DNA of 30,880 nucleotides from DASWIG01 sp965371445 (GCA_965371445.1 CBDUYN010000123.1:1-30880), one strand, 5' to 3'. Shown: positions 7,534 to 16,620, numbered from the stretch's first letter. The notes: a model not told the origin generated them from the letters alone. A program made the numbers and translations.

Positions 7534-10500
7534 TCAGGGCGGGGCGGCCCAGGCGGCGACGCGGCGTGTCAGGCGATGGCGCGCCACCCATCGCGAACGG
7601 GCGGCACCGCCGCCGGCCGGCCCCTGTGGTCCCGAGACGGCCTCCGGGCGAGGGTAGATGCCTGCGCCTCCGGCGCGAGGGTAGATGCCTGCGCCTCCGG
7701 CGCAAGGGTAGCCGCTCATGCCCCGGTAGGGAAGGGGAAGGACCGTCTGCGAGCAGGCGACGTTGGGGTCGCCGTCTTTTTCCCAGCCTTCGCTGTGCAG
7801 GAAAAACGTCCGCCGCCAGCCGGAAGGGAGCGGCGGTAGCGCCCCGACGTCGAAGCCGAGCTTGAGCTCCTCTCCCGAGCCGAAGACGACGTAGCGGTCG
7901 TCGGCGCTTTCGAGGAGCTGTTGGACCGGCCCGAAAGCGGTGTAGTACCCCTCGTGCTCCTGCCACGAGAGCGCCACGTCGCGGCCCGCCGGGTCCTGCC
8001 GCCAGGGATAGGGACGCCGGTCACCGTAGTCGAAGAGGTAGGGACCGTCGGCGGACGGACGGAACCAGCGCGAGAAACCGCCGTAGCGAAGCTGGGCCGT
8101 CCGCGCGGCGAGCCGGTGGACGCGGTGCCGCGTGCCCGCCTCCCGCCGCAGCGTCGCCGCGGCGACGAGGTCCCAGTAGACCTCGAAGTCGGTCGTGATG
8201 CGCAGGCGCGGCGGTCCGGCGCCCCGGTCGGCAGGGTCAAGGGCGCCGGTCAGATCCACCACTACCGGCTTGGTCTTGCCGGCCGGCAGACCCACTGCGA
8301 CCGCCGTCCGGCGCCAGCCGCCGCGGCCGTCACCGACCTCCAGGTAGGGGAAAAGCGGCGCCCCCTGCGGGTCCTGGGCGCGGGCCACGTTGGTCGAGGT
8401 GTTGCCCCAATGCAGCCAGCCGACCATCACCAGGGCCGGACGCTCGGCCGCCGCCACCTCCGGCGGCAGCTCCAGCGTCAGGTGGTGGGGCTCCATCGCT
8501 CCCTGGTAGCGGCGCTTCCCGGAGCGGGGTGCCAGGTAGCGATGATCCTGGTCGCGGAGTAGGTCGAGGGCGTCCTCTCCGAGGTGGTCATACGCCGCGG
8601 CCAGCGGCACGAGCGGCGTCAGCAGACGCAGGGCCAGGCCCTCCACCATGCCTTCCAGCCACTGCTCGCCGTTCATGACCACGACGTCGTCGGGCGCGTC
8701 GACCACCACCAGCTCCGCCTGGTCGAGGTAGGTGACCTCGCGCAGCTCCTCGGTGATCGCGAGCTCCAGCTCGCCGCCGCGCGGACGCACCCAGTCGGGC
8801 AACCGCAGATACTCCTCGGGATCGGCCGGGACGTAGCGGTCGGGAGAAGAGCTTGCCAGCATGCCGAGAGGAGCAAGGCCTAGAATGTCGGTCACAAAAC
8901 GCAGCTCGGCGCCGTCGGAGGCGTAGAGGAAGGGACAGGACCCCTCGATGCGCATCGTCAGCTGCAAGAGGTGCCGGGTCCGCGGTGACGGCGCGAAGAG
9001 GTACTCGCTGACGCCGTTGGGCCAGGTGGCCTTGACCACCGCGGGACTCTCGCCACCGAGCCCGAGGATCACGTTGGGCCGTCCCAGTTCCAGGGTTTGG
9101 GTACGGCCGGCGAACATCACCTCCAGGCGGACGCCCCGGCCGTCAAGGGGGACCTTGCCGGCGAGGCCGCGCAGGCCGACGGCGATCCATCCCTGGTCCT
9201 CCGCGCCATCGCCGCGGAAGCCGCGCAGGGTGGTGTCGTCCCAGGCCAGGAGGTCGGGGTCGTGGTCGCCGTCGAGGTCGAGTAGCAGGAACCCCAAGGC
9301 CGCCGGCGAGGGTTCCCCGAAGAGGTCCGGATGCGGCTCGAACCGGCCGCCGCCAGCGTTTTCCAGGAGCACGAGGCCGGCCTCGCCCGCCACCAGGAGG
9401 TCGGGGTCGCCGTCCAGGTCGATGTCGGCCACCGCCAGGTGCCGCAGGGCTCCGGCGTCGGCGAGGGCCGCGGCGCTCTCCTCGGCCGCCGTGTCGCGGT
9501 CGAGGTCCGCCCGGCCGGTCCCCCGCCAGAACGTAAGGCCCGTCTCGTGAAGGACGACGACGTCGCTCGCGGCGTCGCCGTCGTAGTCGAGCGGCACCAG
9601 CTGCCGCGCTGGCGCGGGAAGGGGCACGCGGGCATGGAGCGAGAACTGGCCCTGGCGCCAGTTGCGCAGGACGAGAAGCTCCGTCTCCGTCGCCGCGAGG
9701 AGGTCCTGGTCGGCGTCGCCGTCGAGGTCGGCAGACGCCAGGCGGTCGAGGGGTCCGTCGACCGGCAGCGGAGCGGGCCCCGGCGGACCCCAGCCGGCCT
9801 CGCCCCGGTGGGTGACGAGGACACCCCGTCCGGCGTCGTCGAGGGCGACGAGGTCCAGGTCGCCGTCGTGCTCGAAGTCCACCAGGAGCGCTTCCCGGAA
9901 AGCGCCGGCGGCGGCCAGCTCAGGCGCCAGGGGACGCTCGCTCCACGTCGGCGAGTCGTCCCTACCCCAGAGCCGGAGCCCGCTGCCGGTCGCTACCACG
10001 AGCTCCGGGCGGCCGTCGTCGTCCAAGTCTCCGGCGAGGAGCGCCAGGGCGCCCTGCGGGAGCTCGGCCACCCGCTCCGAGGCGTCACCTTCCCGGGGCA
10101 AGAAGTAGAGGGCGCGGTCGCTCAGGAAGGCGACGCCGGCCTCGCGCCCGGAGCCCGCCTCGTCGTCGACGGCATCGTCGACCACCACCGCCGCGACCAC
10201 CCGCTCGCCGTCGGCGAGGGGCGGCAGCGGCAGGAGCTCCGTCGCCTTGAAGTGGACGTCCGGCGGCGGCGACGCCTTCCGCGGCGGCGGGGCGGCCACC
10301 GGCTCGGCGAGCGGCACCACCTCCTGGCGCGCCATCAGCTCGGTGACGTCGCCGCGGAACCGCTTGCCGTGGAGCATCAGGTTCAAGACGACGCGCAGCG
10401 GCGGCGGGACGCGCTCTTGATCGGGATGGCGTTCGATCTCCGCGCGGCCTTTCTCCAGGTAGGCCTCGACCTCGGGATCCGCTGCGGCGGCGGCCAGGGC

Positions 10501-11121
10501 CTCCACCGCCGCGAGCCCCCGTGAGCGCACCTCGGCGTCGCCTTGCCGCAGGGCCCAGAGGGCGAAGTCGGCAGCCAGGCGGGCGTTCTCGGGCCACAGC
10601 TCGTAAGCGCGCTCCAGCAAAGCGCTACGCTGGCGCGGCAACCGGCGCTGAAACTCCGCCAGGGCGTGGGGGTAGACGGCCTCCGCGGGATCGAGACGCG
10701 CGGCGTCGCGGTAGGCCGCCTGCACCCCTTCGCGGTCGCCCTCCTCCGCGGCGAGCTTGCCGCGCAGGTAGCAGACACGTCCCAGGAGCCAGGGCGGTGC
10801 CGTCTCCGGCATGCGTTCGAGCTGCTCGCGGGCCGCCTGGCCGTCCCCGGCGTGGTAGTGGGCCACGGCGACGTCAAAGACGGCCACCGGCTCTTCCGGC
10901 GCCAGCGCCGCCGCCTGTTGAAAAAGCTCCAGGGCCCGCGGCCATTCCTGGATCTCCGCGTGGGCCACGCCCTCGATCAGGAGGGCCCGGAGGCTCGTGG
11001 ATGGCGCCTCGGACGTCCCTCCGGGCGGTGTTGCGCCCGGCGGCGTTGCGCCGTCCCGGCCGCAGGTCCAGATCAGGAGCCCCAGGCCGAGGAGCGACGC
11101 CGTCAGACCCCGGCGGAGCAC
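7534..11121 (-). CDS. Large TPR + FG-GAP/UnbV-type secreted protein
   Basis: This 1195-aa protein begins at GTG 11121 with AAGGGG just upstream. An alternative GTG at 11166 overlaps the HMG-CoA reductase stop as GTGA. A hydrophobic leader (LTASLLGLGLLIWTCG) gives export and perhaps lipidation at Cys20, although Thr at -1 is unusual for a lipobox. Residues about 40-250 are TPR-like (ALELFQQAAALAPEEPVAV, AYRDAARLDPAEA). About 330-680 hold degenerate FG-GAP/VCBS loops (DLDDDGRPELVVA, DIDLDGDPDLLVA), followed by an UnbV-like section (VILGLGG) and a ~450-aa C-terminal domain that I cannot name. The last ~45 residues contain two AGGAGIYPR repeats from a 27-bp duplication and look non-conserved. It lies third in the halogenase operon and is probably a surface or periplasmic protein. 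Confidence 0.8.
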   Translation of the reverse strand: MLRRGLTASLLGLGLLIWTCGRDGATPPGATPPGGTSEAPSTSLRALLIEGVAHAEIQEWPRALELFQQAAALAPEEPVAVFDVAVAHYHAGDGQAAREQLERMPETAPPWLLGRVCYLRGKLAAEEGDREGVQAAYRDAARLDPAEAVYPHALAEFQRRLPRQRSALLERAYELWPENARLAADFALWALRQGDAEVRSRGLAAVEALAAAAADPEVEAYLEKGRAEIERHPDQERVPPPLRVVLNLMLHGKRFRGDVTELMARQEVVPLAEPVAAPPPRKASPPPDVHFKATELLPLPPLADGERVVAAVVVDDAVDDEAGSGREAGVAFLSDRALYFLPREGDASERVAELPQGALALLAGDLDDDGRPELVVATGSGLRLWGRDDSPTWSERPLAPELAAAGAFREALLVDFEHDGDLDLVALDDAGRGVLVTHRGEAGWGPPGPAPLPVDGPLDRLASADLDGDADQDLLAATETELLVLRNWRQGQFSLHARVPLPAPARQLVPLDYDGDAASDVVVLHETGLTFWRGTGRADLDRDTAAEESAAALADAGALRHLAVADIDLDGDPDLLVAGEAGLVLLENAGGGRFEPHPDLFGEPSPAALGFLLLDLDGDHDPDLLAWDDTTLRGFRGDGAEDQGWIAVGLRGLAGKVPLDGRGVRLEVMFAGRTQTLELGRPNVILGLGGESPAVVKATWPNGVSEYLFAPSPRTRHLLQLTMRIEGSCPFLYASDGAELRFVTDILGLAPLGMLASSSPDRYVPADPEEYLRLPDWVRPRGGELELAITEELREVTYLDQAELVVVDAPDDVVVMNGEQWLEGMVEGLALRLLTPLVPLAAAYDHLGEDALDLLRDQDHRYLAPRSGKRRYQGAMEPHHLTLELPPEVAAAERPALVMVGWLHWGNTSTNVARAQDPQGAPLFPYLEVGDGRGGWRRTAVAVGLPAGKTKPVVVDLTGALDPADRGAGPPRLRITTDFEVYWDLVAAATLRREAGTRHRVHRLAARTAQLRYGGFSRWFRPSADGPYLFDYGDRRPYPWRQDPAGRDVALSWQEHEGYYTAFGPVQQLLESADDRYVVFGSGEELKLGFDVGALPPLPSGWRRTFFLHSEGWEKDGDPNVACSQTVLPLPYRGMSGYPCAGGAGIYPRAGGAGIYPRPEAVSGPQGPAGGGAARSRWVARHRLTRRVAAWAAPP
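7649..7702. repeat. 27-bp in-frame tandem duplication
   Basis: The unit CGAGGGTAGATGCCTGCGCC+TCCGGCG occurs twice in tandem, and a partial third copy starts at about 7703. It adds the nine-residue unit AGGAGIYPR to the tail of the minus-strand FG-GAP protein. Confidence 0.8.
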
Positions 11122-11162
11122 CGTCCCCTTGGGGGGATCAGGGGGGGGTGATCGGTGTGCTG

Positions 11163-12371
11163 TCACGACGTCGGGTCCGGCCGGTTTCTTCCGTATCTCT
11201 CGTGGGCGGCGACGATCTCTCCGGTGGCGACCGCGGCCGCGAAGGAGATTTCTCCCGCCAGGAGCGTCGCGGCGACGATCTCGGCGAGCTTGCGGGCCTT
11301 GCCCGAGCCATAGCAGCCTAGCAGCCTCAGGCACTCCCGGGCCGTGCCAAGGGCCGTGCCGCCGCCGACGGTCGCCACCGTGAGGGATGCCATCGTGACG
11401 CTGGCGTAGCAGTCGCCCTGGTCCGTGACCTCGAAGTCGGTGATGCCGACCGCCGCGTTGGCGACGTTGGCGACGTCTTGCCCGCAGGCGATGAAGATCG
11501 CCGCCAGGCCGTTCGCGAACTGGCCTCCGTGTCCGATCGCGCCCGCCTGGATGTTGCCCAGGACGCCGTGATGGCCGAGCTCGGCCAACTCTGTGGGCGA
11601 GACCCGGAGATGAGAGCGGAGGATTCCGGCGGGAATCGTGGCACCCGCGGTGACTTTCTTCCCCTTGCCGCCGGCAAGAAGAAGGGCGGTGGGCCTTTTT
11701 TCCGACTCGAGGCCGCTGAACAGCTGGTAACGGCGCGCGGCGGTGTTTTCCAGGATCCAGGCGCAAGCCCTGCCGGTAGCCCGGACGATCATGTTCATGC
11801 CCTGGGCGTCGCCGGTGGAAAAACAGAAGCTGACGATAACCTGCCGGCCGATCGGGTGGCACTCCAGGCGCAGGAGCTTGCCGTGGCGGGTCGTGGACTC
11901 CGCTTCGGCCCGGATCACCTCGAGCTGCCCGGTGAGGGTGGCGGCGAAGTCGGCTGACGCGGCGACGTCGTCGAAGAGGAAGGTCGGGGAGACCCGGTTC
12001 TCGTCGGCGTGGATCCGCGTCGTCGCACCGCCGGCGCGCGTCAGGGTGACCATTCCGCGCTCGTAGGATCGGACGACGGCTCCCTCGGTGGTGGCCATCG
12101 GCACGTAGAAGGTGCCGCGGGCGTCGCTCCCGTCGACGAGGAGCGGACCCGCGACACCGACGGGAACCTGCACCGCCCCGATCGGATTCTCGACGTTCCC
12201 CCGCAGCGCGGGGGTGTCGAGAGCGTGGGCACCGATCATGGGAACGGCGACGCCGGCCCGGCCTTCGAGCCAGGCCCGACGCCGGTCCACCTGCTCGGGC
12301 TCGTAGCCTCCTTTGGGGAGGCGCGGCACGAGCTTCAAAGGACCGCCCGGATTCCGCTTTTCCCGGGTCAC
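11163..12371 (-). CDS. hmgA: Class I HMG-CoA reductase
   Basis: This enzyme reduces HMG-CoA to mevalonate with NADPH, the committed step of the mevalonate route to isoprenoids. The product is 402 aa, soluble, without membrane segments. Visible hallmarks are ENPIG (61-65), ATTEG with catalytic Glu96, GDAQGMN (187-193), EKRPTA with the active-site Lys225, GQDVANV with Asp299, TVGGGTAL near 334-341 for cofactor binding, and the C-terminal catalytic His390 in VAAHERYGRN. The Lys-region and His arrangement is that of class I enzymes. The GTG start (12371) overlaps the halogenase stop as GTGA, implying translational coupling. The mevalonate pathway is patchy in bacteria, so its placement directly behind a halogenase suggests a dedicated isoprenoid-type product rather than housekeeping; this is inference. 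Confidence 0.93.
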   Translation of the reverse strand: MTREKRNPGGPLKLVPRLPKGGYEPEQVDRRRAWLEGRAGVAVPMIGAHALDTPALRGNVENPIGAVQVPVGVAGPLLVDGSDARGTFYVPMATTEGAVVRSYERGMVTLTRAGGATTRIHADENRVSPTFLFDDVAASADFAATLTGQLEVIRAEAESTTRHGKLLRLECHPIGRQVIVSFCFSTGDAQGMNMIVRATGRACAWILENTAARRYQLFSGLESEKRPTALLLAGGKGKKVTAGATIPAGILRSHLRVSPTELAELGHHGVLGNIQAGAIGHGGQFANGLAAIFIACGQDVANVANAAVGITDFEVTDQGDCYASVTMASLTVATVGGGTALGTARECLRLLGCYGSGKARKLAEIVAATLLAGEISFAAAVATGEIVAAHERYGRNRPDPTS

Positions 12372-14206
12372 CCGTGGGTCGGCGGACCGGTGATCAGCGC
12401 GTCGATGACCGGGTTGACGGCCTTCTCTTGCCACAGCGCGGCCGCGTAGTCCTTCACTTCCGCCGGCGCGGCGTCCAACCCCTTCGGCAGCGGCTGCGAG
12501 AAGCTCTCGCCGTCCACCGCCACCTGGAGTCCGTTGGCGCCGAACCGGGTCTCGAGCTGCCGCTGGACGTCTTTTGCGACCTTGTCGCAGATGGAGGTGA
12601 ACCAGTCCTCGCTCAGCTTGAAAGAGGACAACGCGGCGGCCGAGAGCTTGTGCTGCGCCAACTTGCTGGTCAGGAAGCCCTGGATACCGAAACGGCACTC
12701 GACGAGCTCGCTGACCGTGAGCTTGCAGAGGTTGAAGTGGCTGTTGATCGAGACGTCGTCGTCGTAGCCGACCAGCATCTCTTCTTCCATCCGAAAGCGG
12801 TTCTGGCGCAGCGAGTACTCCCCCAGGTTCTTCCGTTCGTACTCCCCGGTCTCCGTCAAGTGGGTGGCCAGAGCCGTGAAGCCCTCCTGGACCGCTTGGG
12901 TCAACGCGATGGTCTTGTCCTTGTTCTGCAGCTCCTTGCGGACGAACGCGGCGTCCTTGTACTTCTTGTCCAGGAAGTACCAGACCAGCCGGTTCGTGTA
13001 ACTGTGGAAGTCCCACAGGGACTTCATGTTGAAAAGCTCGTAGCTGCCGAAACCGTTGTACTGGTCCTTGTACAGGAGCTTGACGAGGTCGTACTCGAAC
13101 CACGTGTACTCGTTGACCAGGTCGACCGCCCCGGCGAGCTTCTCGGGGTCTTTTTGCGGAATGAGGTGCTGGAGCAAGTAGGCCTGCCGGGTCAGGACGT
13201 CACTCCCCGGGGAGTAGAAGGGATCGAGGAAGCCGTGGGCGTCTCCGACGATGGCCCAGCCGTCGGTCGAGCAGAAGTCCTTCCTCTTGTACGTGAGGTG
13301 GGGGTGGGACTGGAAGTCCAGCATCTCCGAGCCGTCGAGGAGCGTTTTCACGAAGGGCTGCTCGTTCAAGAACTCCACGAAGGCCTCCCGCTTCGTCAGG
13401 TCGCGGACGATCGTCTTGTCGTAGACGATGCCCCAGCTGACCACGCCCTCGCCGATGGGGATCTCCCAGATCCAGAAGCCGCGCCCCATGAAGTGGTTCG
13501 TGGAGAGATAGCGGCTCGTGAAGCCGACCCTCTTGCGCCACGCCTCGTCGCCGAGCAGGTCGATGTCCTGGGTGTTGGTGAAGCGCCCCCAGGCGCCGGC
13601 GACCAGGTGCTCCTCGTCGTCGGTGGGCGGCGACAACCGGTCGAAAAGCTGGCCGATCTTGGAGGCGCGTGAGCGCCCCAGCGAGTTGACGATCCAGCGC
13701 GACCTGGACGTCCTCTTCTCGCCGTCTTTCTCCCACTCGACGGTGTGCGGCGTCTGGCCTTCGCCGATCTCGACGTCTGTCACCGGAGCCCCGGTCTCCA
13801 TCTCGATGCCGATCTCCCGGTTGAGGTCCCAGAGGTCCCTGTCCAGCCGCTTGCGGTCCACCTGGAACGTCGGAATGATGGGCATCATGTTGGGACCGAT
13901 CTCGGAGCAGGTTCTGACGTCGAACTCCGTCCCGTTCCCGTTCTCGCGCTCGTGAAAGAAGTAGCGCAACCCGCACTTGGGAAGATGGTTCTGGTAGCAG
14001 TAGGTCGAGAGACCCAGGTCGCGGATCAGGAAGAGGCCGGCCACACCGACGGTCGACTCGCCCGGGTTGTAGTGCGTGTCGGTGTTTTTTTCCAGGATGA
14101 GGATCTTGAGCTCGGGATGCTCACGTTTGAGGTAGCGCGCCATCATGGACGACGACAGGCCGCCACCGAGAAAGACGGCGTCATAGGTCTCAGGATTTGT
14201 GCTCAT
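12368..14206 (-). CDS. Flavin-dependent halogenase family protein
   Basis: This 612-aa FAD enzyme belongs to the tryptophan-halogenase superfamily. FADH2, O2 and halide give hypohalous acid, which a lysine relays to the substrate. Seen here: an N-terminal FAD-binding GGGLSSS (14-20), PGESTVG (48-54), Lys77 in HLPKCGLRYFF at the place of the catalytic lysine (Lys79 in RebH/PrnA), the halogenase signature WIWEIP (245-250, WxWxIP), and GDAHGFLDPFYSPG (321-334, matching Fx.Px.SxG). The C-terminal ~270 residues are family-specific and probably set the substrate. The start ATG 14206 has AAGGAG six nt upstream. It is the first gene of a four-gene operon and stop-overlaps the HMG-CoA reductase. Upstream lies a palindromic operator candidate with a -10-like TAGAGT. 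The substrate is unknown; a flavin monooxygenase without halogenation is the alternative. Confidence 0.85.
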   Translation of the reverse strand: MSTNPETYDAVFLGGGLSSSMMARYLKREHPELKILILEKNTDTHYNPGESTVGVAGLFLIRDLGLSTYCYQNHLPKCGLRYFFHERENGNGTEFDVRTCSEIGPNMMPIIPTFQVDRKRLDRDLWDLNREIGIEMETGAPVTDVEIGEGQTPHTVEWEKDGEKRTSRSRWIVNSLGRSRASKIGQLFDRLSPPTDDEEHLVAGAWGRFTNTQDIDLLGDEAWRKRVGFTSRYLSTNHFMGRGFWIWEIPIGEGVVSWGIVYDKTIVRDLTKREAFVEFLNEQPFVKTLLDGSEMLDFQSHPHLTYKRKDFCSTDGWAIVGDAHGFLDPFYSPGSDVLTRQAYLLQHLIPQKDPEKLAGAVDLVNEYTWFEYDLVKLLYKDQYNGFGSYELFNMKSLWDFHSYTNRLVWYFLDKKYKDAAFVRKELQNKDKTIALTQAVQEGFTALATHLTETGEYERKNLGEYSLRQNRFRMEEEMLVGYDDDVSINSHFNLCKLTVSELVECRFGIQGFLTSKLAQHKLSAAALSSFKLSEDWFTSICDKVAKDVQRQLETRFGANGLQVAVDGESFSQPLPKGLDAAPAEVKDYAAALWQEKAVNPVIDALITGPPTHG

Positions 14207-14383
14207 TTCTGCTCCTTACCTCCGGCAAATCGTTTCGGGTTCCCCTTTCGGGCCTGGTGTGCTGTCCATGCGGATCCGGCGCGTGGGGCAAAGCCTGCCG
14301 AAAACGTAGTCCCCCGCACCGTGAGGCGGACGCCGCAACGGCGACGAGCGGGCGTATCCTGGCATTTCCAGACGATGATTCTG

Positions 14384-14431
14384 ACTCTAGCGGGGACGGT
14401 TCTTCCCGCGCATCGGCCGTTTGACCGATGT
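14384..14431 (-). promoter_or_regulatory. Promoter and 20-bp palindromic operator of the halogenase operon
   Basis: CATCGGCCGTTTGACCGATG (14412-14431) is an imperfect palindrome. On the minus strand it lies 22 nt upstream of TAGAGT (14389-14384), which centres it near -44 relative to the expected start of transcription. This leaves a ~170-nt leader before the halogenase ATG. The same arrangement occurs at 25229-25274 and 20618-20663. Confidence 0.6.
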
Positions 14432-14441
14432 AGGAGTGACC

Positions 14442-14768
14442 CTAGGCGGCGCCCACCACCTCGACGGCCAGGTAGCCGCGGCGCTGGCCGACCTCGTTGT
14501 AGAGGTCGCCACCGCCCGCCATCAGCGGCGCGGTGAAACCCAGGGGCCGCAGCACGAAGGCCTCGTAGAAGAAGGCGACGTGTCCGAGCTCCCAGCGGAA
14601 GGGGTTCAGGACCTCCCGTAAAGGGACCTCGAGCTCGGCGTCGGCGAGGTCGCTGACAAGCCCGAGCGTCCGCACCCGGGCGTCGTCGACGAGCCGTGTC
14701 AGCTCGTCGGCGTTCAACGTGAAGTGCTTGTCGCGGAGTTGCGGAAGCGAAGTCGCAAGCAAGGGCAT
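14442..14768 (-). pseudogene. Chimeric fragment: EgtB-like N-terminus joined to UnbV segment
   Basis: The 108-aa reading frame has the RBS and the first ~90 residues of the EgtB-like gene at 23782-25122 (nucleotide identity about 98% by eye over roughly 285 bp, extending through the RBS to about 14792). At GTTG (about 14504-14507) it switches to a ~55-bp copy of the 3' part of the FG-GAP gene at 18134-20608 (VGQRR-YLAVEVVGAA, copy of about 18430-18485). It keeps only one of the three putative iron-ligand histidines, so it cannot be an active EgtB-like enzyme. It sits 13 nt after the stop codon at 14782. This is a recombination scar or an assembly chimera. Confidence 0.85.
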
Positions 14769-14781
14769 GGGACCTCCTCGG

Positions 14782-16620
14782 TCAAGGGTCTGTTCCGGGG
14801 TGGGCGACCTCCACCGCTCCGGCCGCCACGTCGATCAGCGTAGACTCGTTGCCATCGGCCCAACGCACGTGGAGCCGTTCGGCGGCGTCTTGCTCGCCGA
14901 GGCCGAAGATCAGATCCGGCGCGTGCATTCCGAGGAAGGTCACGTCGCAGCCGCACCACCGGTACTGCGTCCTGCCGCCGGCGGTCACCGTGACCCTGGC
15001 CCCGAGGCGGGCCGCAGCGGGAGCCCGAAGGCGAACGGTGAGGGAGCGATGGGTGGTCTGCGTCTCGTTTCGCAGGAGCAGCGGCCGGGCGCGATTGACC
15101 GACACGGCGAGGTCCACGTCACCGTCCCCGTCGAAATCGGCCGCGGCGAGTCCCCGGGCCCAGTAGGTTTGCCCCAACGCGTCTCCGGCCGACGGCGCGA
15201 CGTCGGTGAAGTGCTCCCCGTCGTTCCAGAGAAGGAAGATCGGCTCGGCGATGAGGTATCTCGGATCGTCCTTCTGCTCCAGCGTGCTGCCGTTCACAAC
15301 GACGATGTCGATCCTCCCGTCCAGGTCGAAATCGACCAAAGCGCTCCCCCAGCCGACGGTGTCGATGGAGATCTCGCCGAGACGGAGATGCCGCGTCTTG
15401 TCGCGATACTCCAGGTGGCCCCCGGGCGGCACCACGCTCTGGTAGAAGGCGTTTTCTTGCGCGATCCAGTGTGTGATGAAGAGATCGGGGAGTCCGTCGG
15501 GCTCGCCGCTCATCCCACCGATCTCTGCGACCGAGAGTCCCATCGAGCCCCGCGGATCGGCCGTGCCGGTCATAGTCGAGAGATCGTCGAAGACAACGGG
15601 ATCATCGACCCCGAAGTCGCCACCCATGTTCCGATAGAGCCGGTTGGTGGAGACGTCGTTGTTGACGTAGAGGTCGAGCCACCCGTCGCCGTCCAGGTCG
15701 CAGAAGGTGGCGGAGAGGCTGCGGCCGTCGCCGTTCTGCACGCCGGACAGCAGGGCGACGTCCTCGAACGTCCCGTCGCCCCGGTTGCGATACAGCCGGT
15801 TCGGCTCGGGATCGAACGAGTTGGGGTTGAGGGTGAACGGGATGACGTACGCTCCGGTGCTGTCCATGACCGGCTCGCCTCCGGCGCCGGCGCCGTCGTA
15901 GCGCACGTAGTTGGAGACATAGAGATCCAGGTGCCCGTCCCGGTCGTAGTCACCCCAGGCCGCTCCCGCGGACCACAGCGGATCGTCGATGCCCGCTTGC
16001 GCCGCCACCTCGTCGAACGTCCTGTCGCCGGATCGCCGGCCGCCGCGATTGCGGAACAGCCGGTTGGGCCCGAAGTTGGTCACGTACAGATCCGCATCAC
16101 CATCCCCGTCGTAGTCCACGAACGTGGCTCCCATCCCGAAGCCACCGGGATCACCGACCCGCGCCTCCGTGGTGACGTCCGTGAAACGATCGCCGTCGTT
16201 GCGGTAGAGCCGGTTCGACCCCTCGAGGTCGGAACGCTCGCCCCCGCCTTCCCGCCCCAGCGGGCCGGGGAAGCTAACCACATACAGGTCCCAGTCTCCG
16301 TCCCCGTCGTAATCGCCCCAGGCAATCCCCGATCCCGTGTCCTCGGGAAGCGCTCGGCCACGCTCGCCCGGTCCGTGGCGCGCGACGAGTCCCATCTGCT
16401 CGGCGACGTCGCGAAAGCGGATCGGAGGCGCCGCCGCGCCCCCGGTGTTCTTGAAGACCGAGGTCACCCCCTTTGTCGGGTCGGCCAGATCGGTATTCCG
16501 CCACGCCGCGAGCCAGAGGGCCAGTCCCGCCAGAAGGACGGTTCCTATGCCGGTCCACACGACAGCGTGTAAGGCCTTGCGGGTACGCCGGGACGACCTG
16601 CCGGTGCGGAACAGGCTCAA
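14782..16620 (-). CDS. Membrane-anchored FG-GAP/UnbV (CRTAC1-type) protein
   Basis: The product is 612 aa from a TTG start (16620) overlapping the cytochrome stop as TTGA, so it is probably translationally coupled. One N-terminal transmembrane segment (VVWTGIGTVLLAGLALWLAAW, about 19-39) anchors it outside the cytoplasm. FG-GAP/VCBS loops (DYDGDGDWDLYV, DYDGDGDADLYV, DLDGDGWLDLYVNND and others) run from about 95 to 505, building a calcium-binding beta-propeller. The ASPIC/UnbV domain (LGARVTVTAGG, IFGLGEQDAAERLHVRWADG) ends the protein. CRTAC1-type bacterial proteins have no settled function; ligand or surface binding is assumed from the fold. It is the last gene of the cytochrome operon. Confidence 0.85.
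   Translation of the reverse strand: MSLFRTGRSSRRTRKALHAVVWTGIGTVLLAGLALWLAAWRNTDLADPTKGVTSVFKNTGGAAAPPIRFRDVAEQMGLVARHGPGERGRALPEDTGSGIAWGDYDGDGDWDLYVVSFPGPLGREGGGERSDLEGSNRLYRNDGDRFTDVTTEARVGDPGGFGMGATFVDYDGDGDADLYVTNFGPNRLFRNRGGRRSGDRTFDEVAAQAGIDDPLWSAGAAWGDYDRDGHLDLYVSNYVRYDGAGAGGEPVMDSTGAYVIPFTLNPNSFDPEPNRLYRNRGDGTFEDVALLSGVQNGDGRSLSATFCDLDGDGWLDLYVNNDVSTNRLYRNMGGDFGVDDPVVFDDLSTMTGTADPRGSMGLSVAEIGGMSGEPDGLPDLFITHWIAQENAFYQSVVPPGGHLEYRDKTRHLRLGEISIDTVGWGSALVDFDLDGRIDIVVVNGSTLEQKDDPRYLIAEPIFLLWNDGEHFTDVAPSAGDALGQTYWARGLAAADFDGDGDVDLAVSVNRARPLLLRNETQTTHRSLTVRLRAPAAARLGARVTVTAGGRTQYRWCGCDVTFLGMHAPDLIFGLGEQDAAERLHVRWADGNESTLIDVAAGAVEVAHPGTDP

Noticed and set aside
11120..11160. G-rich runs GGGGGGATCAGGGGGGGG as a G-quadruplex switch before the 1195-aa gene.
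   Set aside because: Too few evenly spaced G-runs are present, and the stretch simply spans the gene start; nothing supports a regulatory role.
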